From Candidatus Aerophobota bacterium (GTDB lineage Bacteria > Aerophobota > Aerophobia > Aerophobales > JAGHCO01), in contig JAGHCO010000054.1 of the NCBI GenBank assembly GCA_021160405.1, forward strand, positions 1-8,138: DNA of 8,138 bases, given 5' to 3'. A program made the position numbers and the translations under genes. Positions 1 through 5,333 of the stretch are shown here, piece after piece. The notes under the pieces are model-generated. The model saw only the letters and a list, made by a program, of their open reading frames with translations. It was not told where the DNA came from and did not search any database. Numbering within the stretch: the first letter of the stretch is position 1; every line of letters starts with the position of its first letter.

Positions 1-1326
1 ATTCCTAAGGAAGGGCATGTTGGATTCGAAATATTTGATAACACTAACATGATAGGAATGACCCGTTTTATGGAGAAGGTAAATTATCAACGAGCTCTGC
101 AGGGAGAGCTTGCCCGCAGTATTCAGAGCTTAGATGAGATAGTGCAAGCTCAGGTACATTTAGTAATTCCTGAACCCTCTCCTTTTGTAGAAGAGGAAAA
201 GCCACCAAGCGCCTCTATTATATTGAGGTTAAGACCCGGAGCTTTATTGGGAAAAAGCCAAGTTCGTGGTATTGCTCGTTTAGTAAGCAGTAGCGTAGAG
301 GGCCTAACGACTCAGCATATAACTATAGTGGATGGGAGAGGAAACATACTCTTTGGAGGAGGAGAAAACAGTTCTCCTACTTACCTTACTACCAATCAGT
401 TAGAGCTTAAAAGAAACGTAGAGCGGTATCTAACAGATAAAATTCACTCTCTGTTAACCTCGATCTTAGGGCCAAATGAAGCTACAGCAAAAGTGGATGT
501 AGAGCTAAATTTTAATCAAATAAAAAGAACAGAAGAGCGCTACGATCCTAAAAGCAAGGCGATTAAAACCGAGGTCAGGCATGAGGAGATAAAGAAAGGA
601 ACTACTACTTCCATTGGAGGAACTCCTGGAGTGAAAACAAACTTAGGCCAAGCTAATCTTTCAACTCAAGGCACCCCCAGTGAGCAGAGAACAGAGGAAA
701 GTAATGTCCAGTATTTAGTTAATAAAACAGTGGAAAATATAATAGAGCAAACAGGTAATATAAAGAAATTATCTGTAGCAGTGGCAATTGATGGAACTTA
801 CATCATTAAGGGTGGAAAAAGAGAATATATCCCCCGAAGTAGTGAGGAAATGCAGAAATTTACTTCTATAATCAAACAAGCCATAGGTTATGATGAATCC
901 CGGGGAGATAGTATTGTTGTTACCAATGTTCCCTTTGATACATCTTATCAGGAAAAAGAGAAAGTAGCATTGGAAAAATTAAATCGACAGGAATTCCTAA
1001 AGTATCTTATAAAGTATGTTATAAAGTATGTTTTAATAGGGATAGGCATATTAGTTTTGTTTATGATTCTGCGTCCTTTAGTAAGAGAATTAGGTCTTCC
1101 AATTCTAAAAAAAGGGCCTCTTCCCCCCAAGTTAGAAGCAGAACGGGTAAAAGAAAAAAAGGAAACAGAAAGAATAGAAGAACTCATACCATCGTCTCCT
1201 CAGCCTGAAGAGCTAATAGAGAAGGAAATTTCCAAGCTTGCTGAAAACAAACCAGACCAGGTAGCACAAATAATTAAAGATTGGCTCACTACCAATCACG
1301 GAAAACATAAAAATGCCAGAAAATAA
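1..1326 (+). CDS. fliF: FliF, flagellar MS-ring protein (5' end outside window)
   Basis: FliF builds the MS ring in the inner membrane, which is the base on which the rotor and export gate assemble. The frame is open from base 1 and already reads GFEIFDNTN before the first ATG at 49, so the gene starts upstream. About 441 residues are visible of a family usually near 520-550, so the N-terminal membrane segment and part of the first ring-building motif are missing. Visible in order are the YscJ/FliF block with NYQRALQGELARSI and the VHLVIPEPSPF motif, then the FliF-type C-terminal ring domain. A second transmembrane segment follows near nt 1003-1071 (ending LIGIGILVLFMILRPL). Last comes a charged cytoplasmic tail with KPDQVAQIIKDWL, the typical FliG-binding helix. 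The stop lies 14 bases inside fliG. Family assignment is very secure. Confidence 0.97.
   Translation: MPKEGHVGFEIFDNTNMIGMTRFMEKVNYQRALQGELARSIQSLDEIVQAQVHLVIPEPSPFVEEEKPPSASIILRLRPGALLGKSQVRGIARLVSSSVEGLTTQHITIVDGRGNILFGGGENSSPTYLTTNQLELKRNVERYLTDKIHSLLTSILGPNEATAKVDVELNFNQIKRTEERYDPKSKAIKTEVRHEEIKKGTTTSIGGTPGVKTNLGQANLSTQGTPSEQRTEESNVQYLVNKTVENIIEQTGNIKKLSVAVAIDGTYIIKGGKREYIPRSSEEMQKFTSIIKQAIGYDESRGDSIVVTNVPFDTSYQEKEKVALEKLNRQEFLKYLIKYVIKYVLIGIGILVLFMILRPLVRELGLPILKKGPLPPKLEAERVKEKKETERIEELIPSSPQPEELIEKEISKLAENKPDQVAQIIKDWLTTNHGKHKNARK
1007..1030 (+). repeat. 12-bp perfect tandem repeat in the second membrane segment of fliF
   Basis: TTATAAAGTATG occurs twice head to tail (1007-1018 and 1019-1030). 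A further AAAGTAT lies 12 bases upstream. The unit is in frame and produces a K-Y-x-I tetrapeptide periodicity at the cytoplasmic or periplasmic edge of the FliF transmembrane helix. It looks like a slippage product that the membrane segment tolerates. Confidence 0.8.
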
Positions 1327-2347
1327 TACTGATCGTGAAAATAATACTGATCTTAATGGCAAACAAAAAGCAGCCATTCTTTTAATTAGCTTAGGCCCAG
1401 ATAGGGCAGCTCAAGTTTTACAGAAACTAAGCAAAAGAGAGATTGAGCTGTTAACTGATGAGATTGGCCAATGGGAAAAGGTTCCCCCTGAGCTTACTGC
1501 TAAGGTATACAAAGAATTCTATCAGATGAGCCTTGCCAGAAAGTATCTTGCCCAGGGAGGTAAAAAATATGCTCAGGATATTTTAGAACGAGCCCTCGGG
1601 GACCACAGAGCGATGGATATTATAAAAAATTTAGAGGAGAGCTCCAGAACCAACCTTTTTAATCTCCTGGAAAATATTGATCCACAACAACTGCTGGGTT
1701 TCATTCAATCAGAACACCCACAAACTATTGCTCTTGTTCTGTCTCATTTAGAGCCAAACCAGGCAGCCATGGTCCTCTCAGCTCTTCCTCAGGAACTCCA
1801 ACCAGAGATAATCACGAGAATTATTAATATTGGACACATCTCTCCTGAGGTAATTAGAGAGGTAGAAAATGTGCTGAGAAGAGAGTTATCCTCCATCTCC
1901 AAAGAAACAAAGTTTCTTACTGTGGGAGGAACCCGAGCAGCGGCGGAGATTCTTAACCGAGTGGATAGATCTGCAGAAAAAAATATATTGGAAACCCTGG
2001 AAAAACAAAATGTTGAGTTAGCCGAAGAAGTTAAAAAATTTATGTTTGTATTTGAGGATATTCTTTCCATAGATGATCGCTCACTGCAACGAGTATTAAG
2101 AGAGATAGACACTAAAGATTTAGCCTTAGCTCTAAAAGGAGCCAGCAGAGAACTTAGAGAAAAATTCTTTAAAAATATGTCCTCGCGAGCCGTAGAAACA
2201 ATTAAAGAAGATATGGAATTTATGGGACCGGTAAGAGTAAGAAACGTAGAGGAAGCCCAACAGAAAATCGTGAATATAATTAGAAAGTTAGAAGAAAAAG
2301 GAGAAATAGTAGGGCGCGGAGGAAAGGAGGAAGAAATAATTGTTTAA
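1313..2347 (+). CDS. fliG: FliG, flagellar rotor/switch protein
   Basis: FliG sits on the cytoplasmic face of the MS ring. It binds FliF through its N-domain and FliM through its middle and C-terminal domains, and it transmits torque from the stator. At 344 residues it has full family length. The middle domain carries the EHPQ motif (residues 134-137, followed by TIALVLSHL), and the linker reads GGTRAAAEILN (205-215). In the C-terminal domain the torque-helix charges known in E. coli (K264, R281, D288, D289, R297) align by local sequence with K275, R292, E299, D300 and R308. All are conserved in charge, with one Asp-to-Glu change. The ATG at 1313 overlaps fliF by 14 bases. Only a weak GGAAAA lies upstream, so translation is probably coupled to fliF. 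The first 12 residues include a duplicated ENNTD unit. Confidence 0.98.
   Translation: MPENNTDRENNTDLNGKQKAAILLISLGPDRAAQVLQKLSKREIELLTDEIGQWEKVPPELTAKVYKEFYQMSLARKYLAQGGKKYAQDILERALGDHRAMDIIKNLEESSRTNLFNLLENIDPQQLLGFIQSEHPQTIALVLSHLEPNQAAMVLSALPQELQPEIITRIINIGHISPEVIREVENVLRRELSSISKETKFLTVGGTRAAAEILNRVDRSAEKNILETLEKQNVELAEEVKKFMFVFEDILSIDDRSLQRVLREIDTKDLALALKGASRELREKFFKNMSSRAVETIKEDMEFMGPVRVRNVEEAQQKIVNIIRKLEEKGEIVGRGGKEEEIIV
1319..1354 (+). repeat. 18-bp tandem duplication across the fliF/fliG junction
   Basis: Two 18-base units, 1319-1336 and 1337-1354, start with GAAAATAATACTGATC and differ at one base (17 of 18 identical). The unit contains the fliF stop codon TAA in the fliF frame and encodes ENNTD(R/L) in the fliG frame. 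Because 18 is a multiple of three, neither frame was disturbed, and fliF would have ended at the same codon before the duplication. Confidence 0.88.
2324..2330 (+). promoter_or_regulatory. Strong Shine-Dalgarno site for fliH, supporting a TTG start
   Basis: AAGGAGG lies inside the end of fliG, nine bases before TTG at 2340. No ATG or GTG in the fliH frame lies at a suitable distance, so this near-perfect ribosome binding site is the main reason for choosing the TTG start. Confidence 0.8.
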
Positions 2348-2969
2348 AGTTAAATTAACCAAACACTTAAAAAACGCTCACTTGATCAATTCAAATATTT
2401 TCTTAAAGGACAAAGATAAACCTTTAATTTCAGAAGCAAAAAATAGTCAAAAAGAGGATATCTCAAGTTTAATAGATATTGAAAAGATAATAAGAAATTC
2501 GTATGAGGAAGGATTTGAAAAAGGTAGGAAAACAGAGGAAAAAGAAGTTAACTCTCTTAGAAAAACGCTGGAAAAAGTAATAAAAAACCTGGAAGAGGAG
2601 AAAAAGAACATAGCTAAGGAAACTGAAGAGGGAATGGTAAAAATGGCGCTGGCTATTGCTAAAAAAATAATTAAAAAAAAGATTGATTCAGATTCAGATA
2701 TCATTGTTGCAGTAGCTGCAGAAGCACTGAGACGAACAATAGAGGCTCAGGAAATAACTATTAAAGTAAATCCTTTAGACTGGATGAAACTAAAACAATC
2801 GCGGTCTAAACTTTTATCTTTAAAAAAAGAAGGACATAGTATTCAAATAGAAAGGGATGAAAATATTGAACGGGGAGGATGTATTGTGGAGACTGAAAAA
2901 GAAATAATAGACGCTCGTATTGATTATCAAATGAAACAAATAGAAAAAACCCTCTTAGGTGAAGAATGA
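2340..2969 (+). CDS. fliH: FliH, flagellar export ATPase regulator/stator
   Basis: FliH binds and holds the export ATPase FliI in check and links it to the C-ring and export gate. It is the flagellar counterpart of the peripheral stalk of F/V ATPases. The 209-residue protein has a variable N-terminus, then a YEEGFEKGRKTEEKE segment (residues 55-69) with the GxxxG-type spacing typical of FliH, and a long charged coiled coil to about residue 110. A C-terminal domain ends in ERGGCIVET (177-185) followed by IIDARIDYQ, the hallmark of the FliH/YscL/HrpE family. The start is TTG with an AAGGAGG site nine bases upstream. It overlaps fliG by 8 bases and fliI by 4 (ATGA). Two A-runs (A7 at 2661-2667, A8 at 2673-2680) lie in the coding region. 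The position between fliG and fliI supports the call. Confidence 0.94.
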   Translation: MFKVKLTKHLKNAHLINSNIFLKDKDKPLISEAKNSQKEDISSLIDIEKIIRNSYEEGFEKGRKTEEKEVNSLRKTLEKVIKNLEEEKKNIAKETEEGMVKMALAIAKKIIKKKIDSDSDIIVAVAAEALRRTIEAQEITIKVNPLDWMKLKQSRSKLLSLKKEGHSIQIERDENIERGGCIVETEKEIIDARIDYQMKQIEKTLLGEE

Positions 2970-4279
2970 AAATCTTTTCTCCTTACTTAGATATTATAGA
3001 AAAATTAGACCCTATTAAGGTGGAAGGGAAAGTGACTCAAGTAATAGGCTCAGTTATAGAATCTCAAGGTCCGCCTTCTTTCCTTGGAGAGATGTGTTTC
3101 CTCTATACTCCAGAGAGAAAAGAAAAAATTAGAGCAGAAGTAGTGGGATTTAAAAAAGATAAAATTCTGCTCCTTCCAATACAGGAACCTTTTGGGGTAA
3201 AAATAGGAACTAAAGTAGTAGCTGAGGGTCACCCTCTTACAGTACAAGTAGGGGAAGAGCTTTTAGGAAGAGTAATAGATGGGTTAGGTCAACCTATCGA
3301 TGGAAAAGGGCCCCTCTGTGCAAAAACAACTCGACCTATATATAATAATCCTCCCTCTCCCTTTAATCGAGAAAGAATTAAAGAACCTCTAAGTACAGGA
3401 ATAAGAGCTATAGATGGACTTTTAACCTGCGGGAAAGGTCAAAGGCTGGGTATATTTGCCGGAAGTGGAGTGGGAAAAAGCACTATTTTAGGAAGAATTG
3501 CCAGACATTCCGAGGCCCAGGTAAACATTATCGCTCTCATTGGGGAAAGAGGGAGAGAAATCCAGAACTTTTTAGAGAAAAATTTAAGAGAGGAAGGTCT
3601 AAAAAAATCAGTAGTAGTAGCAGTAACCTCAGATAAACCGGCTCTATTAAAGGTAAAAGGGGCTTTTCTGGCTACTACTATTGCTGAATATTTTAGAGAT
3701 CAAGAACTGGACGTTCTTTTAATGATGGATTCGGTAACTCGATTTGCTATGGCTCAAAGAGAGATAGGAATATCCATAGGTGAACCACCAGCTACTAAGG
3801 CCTATCCACCTTCCGTTTACGCATTATTACCCAAGCTCTTAGAGAGGGCAGGAACCTCTTCTAAGGGAAGCATCACCGGCTTATATACAGTTCTGGTAGA
3901 AGCAGATGATATGAATGAACCTATCTCAGATGCTGTGCGAGCTATTTTAGATGGTCATATTACACTCTCTCGAAAATTAGCAAGCATGAACCATTACCCT
4001 GCTATCGATGTCCTTAATAGTGTAAGCAGGTTAATGATTGATGTTGTCTCTGAAGAGCATATAAGAGCTGCTCATAAATTGAGGGAAGTTTTGTCTACCT
4101 ATGAAGAAGCTCAGGATTTAATTAACATTGGAGCTTATGTTAAGGGAAGTAATTCAAAGATTGATTATGCCCTTGAAAAAATCAATAAGATAAACTCTTA
4201 CCTGAAGCAGGATTTAAATAATTATACTTGTTATTCAGACGCTGTTTCTCAACTAATAGAGATATTTAAAGATAAATGA
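2966..4279 (+). CDS. fliI: FliI, flagellum-specific export ATPase
   Basis: FliI is the cytoplasmic ATPase of the flagellar type III export apparatus and forms a hexamer related to F1 alpha/beta. It hydrolyses ATP to help unload chaperone-substrate complexes and start export. The protein has 437 residues, normal for the family. It carries an N-terminal beta-barrel region, the Walker A motif GSGVGKST (166-173), a GERGRE motif (193-198), a Walker B strand LDVLLMMD (248-255) and the GEPPATKAYPPSV loop (about 272-284). An SVSR motif at 352-355 is the likely arginine-finger region. All key residues appear intact. It starts as an ATGA overlap with fliH, with AGGTGA (2957-2962) just upstream. It ends in another ATGA overlap with fliJ. 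F- or V-ATPase subunits are excluded by the flagellar context and the family-specific GEPPATKAYPPSVYALLP block. Confidence 0.98.
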   Translation: MKIFSPYLDIIEKLDPIKVEGKVTQVIGSVIESQGPPSFLGEMCFLYTPERKEKIRAEVVGFKKDKILLLPIQEPFGVKIGTKVVAEGHPLTVQVGEELLGRVIDGLGQPIDGKGPLCAKTTRPIYNNPPSPFNRERIKEPLSTGIRAIDGLLTCGKGQRLGIFAGSGVGKSTILGRIARHSEAQVNIIALIGERGREIQNFLEKNLREEGLKKSVVVAVTSDKPALLKVKGAFLATTIAEYFRDQELDVLLMMDSVTRFAMAQREIGISIGEPPATKAYPPSVYALLPKLLERAGTSSKGSITGLYTVLVEADDMNEPISDAVRAILDGHITLSRKLASMNHYPAIDVLNSVSRLMIDVVSEEHIRAAHKLREVLSTYEEAQDLINIGAYVKGSNSKIDYALEKINKINSYLKQDLNNYTCYSDAVSQLIEIFKDK

Positions 4280-4746
4280 AAAAATTTACCTTTCCTCTTC
4301 AATCTCTTCTGGACTACAGACAAAGGAAAGAAAACAGGCTAAAAAAAGAACTATCTGAAATCAAGAAAGAGTGGGAAAAAGAAAGAGAAATTCTTGAGAA
4401 ATTTCAGATAAATAAAAAAAAATGCGAACAAGAGTTAAGAGAAAAAAGAGAAAGCAAAGAGATAAACATCAGCTTAATTTTACTATACCAATCTCATCTT
4501 GATAGAATTATTAATCAGATTGCAAAACAGAAAAGGAAAGTAGCCGATATTTCTCTGAAGCTAAAAAATAAAAGAAAACAGATAATTGAAGCCTCCAAAG
4601 AGAGAAAAATTGTGGAAAAATTAAGAGAAAAAAAATGGCTAAAGTTCACTGAGGCAATTGAAAAAGCAGAGCAGCATTTTATCGATGAAATTGCTTTAGC
4701 TAAATTTCATTCTAAAAAAAGTAGAGGTGACCAGTGCATCCCTTAA
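4276..4746 (+). CDS. fliJ: FliJ, flagellar export coiled-coil protein
   Basis: FliJ is a soluble coiled-coil protein that inserts into the FliI hexamer like the central stalk of F1. It also couples the ATPase to the export gate protein FlhA and helps recycle chaperones. The 156-residue product opens with KKFTFPLQSLLDYRQRKE, matching the FliJ N-terminal pattern of an aromatic-x-F-x-L start followed by leucine-spaced, charged heptads. The rest is almost entirely Lys/Glu-rich helix with no membrane segment. It overlaps fliI by 4 bases (ATGA) and has no good ribosome site of its own, so reinitiation after fliI is likely. Its last 13 bases overlap the next gene. A run of nine adenines (4414-4422) lies in frame. 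Sequence conservation in this family is low, so operon position carries weight. Confidence 0.9.
   Translation: MKKFTFPLQSLLDYRQRKENRLKKELSEIKKEWEKEREILEKFQINKKKCEQELREKRESKEINISLILLYQSHLDRIINQIAKQKRKVADISLKLKNKRKQIIEASKERKIVEKLREKKWLKFTEAIEKAEQHFIDEIALAKFHSKKSRGDQCIP
4724..4730 (+). promoter_or_regulatory. Shine-Dalgarno site for the MotE/YlxF-like gene
   Basis: GAGGTGA at 4724-4730, inside the end of fliJ, is followed by GTG at 4734. The GAGG core is six bases from the start. A GTG at 4727 is part of the site itself and opens a different, shorter frame, so 4734 is preferred. Confidence 0.65.
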
Positions 4747-5333
4747 AGACAGCAATCATAATTTTTATGCTATTTATTCTTTTTACTGGAGTAATGTTGT
4801 TCAGAAAGGGTGTTCTTACCAAAGAGAGAATTCCCTATTTAATAAAAAAGATCTCTCAGGCATGGGTAGGAAAACTTCCTTTCTTAAAAAATCCTCCAAA
4901 AAAAGAGAAAAGAATTCAAAGTAAAGATATTGTTCTTGCCTTGCAAGAAATTGAGAGGGAAAAAGAAAAGGTAGCCAAAGAAAAAGAAAGATTGGAGCAG
5001 TTGCAAAAACGCCTACTTGCTCAGCAAGATGAACTAAAAAAAAGGGGTAAAAAAATTCTTGCTCTAAAAGAAGAAGCTCAAGGCTATATCAAACAAAAAC
5101 AGGCAAAACAGGAAGAGCAAATAACATGGCTGGCCAGTGTTTATGAAAATATGAGAGCTGAGGAGGCAGCCCCCATTATAGAAAAATTAAAAGAAGATTT
5201 AGCTTTAGCAATTCTATCTCAAATGGACGAGCGCCAAGCTGGAAAAATATTGGGAGTAATGGATCCCAAAGAAGCAATAAAATTAAGTCAAAAAATAGGT
5301 ATGGAAACTACTGAAAAAAAAGGAAAAAAATGA
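4734..5333 (+). CDS. MotE/YlxF-like membrane-anchored coiled-coil flagellar protein
   Basis: This 199-residue protein has one N-terminal membrane segment (about residues 5-24, AIIIFMLFILFTGVMLF) and a basic linker. A Lys/Glu-rich coiled coil follows at about 60-130. The C-terminal helical segment (about 131-190) carries MRAEEAAPIIEKL and MDERQAGKILGVMDPKEA, the pattern of the MotE/MgtE_N-like family. In Bacillus the same slot between fliJ and fliK is held by ylxF, and spirochaetes have the related collar protein FlbB in a similar place. In rhizobia MotE acts as a periplasmic chaperone for MotC. The likely role is a periplasmic or inner-membrane scaffold near the stator or basal body, but this is inferred from family and position. 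The start is GTG, 13 bases inside fliJ. The end is an ATGA overlap with fliK, within an A8-GG-A7 tract. Confidence 0.8.
   Translation: MHPLKTAIIIFMLFILFTGVMLFRKGVLTKERIPYLIKKISQAWVGKLPFLKNPPKKEKRIQSKDIVLALQEIEREKEKVAKEKERLEQLQKRLLAQQDELKKRGKKILALKEEAQGYIKQKQAKQEEQITWLASVYENMRAEEAAPIIEKLKEDLALAILSQMDERQAGKILGVMDPKEAIKLSQKIGMETTEKKGKK

Noticed and set aside
948..1187. Minus-strand open frame opposite the fliF tail
   Set aside because: It lies antisense to the conserved membrane segment and FliG-binding tail of fliF, has no family character, and arises from AT-rich codons on the coding strand. Similar minus-strand frames at 1789-2112, 2447-2704, 3050-3247, 5283-5474, 5608-5814 and 6904-7299 were dropped for the same reason.
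4727..4924. Plus-strand 65-codon frame starting at GTG 4727
   Set aside because: It is out of frame with the membrane protein starting at 4734, lacks its own ribosome site (its start is within the site), and its product is low-complexity with no recognisable motif.
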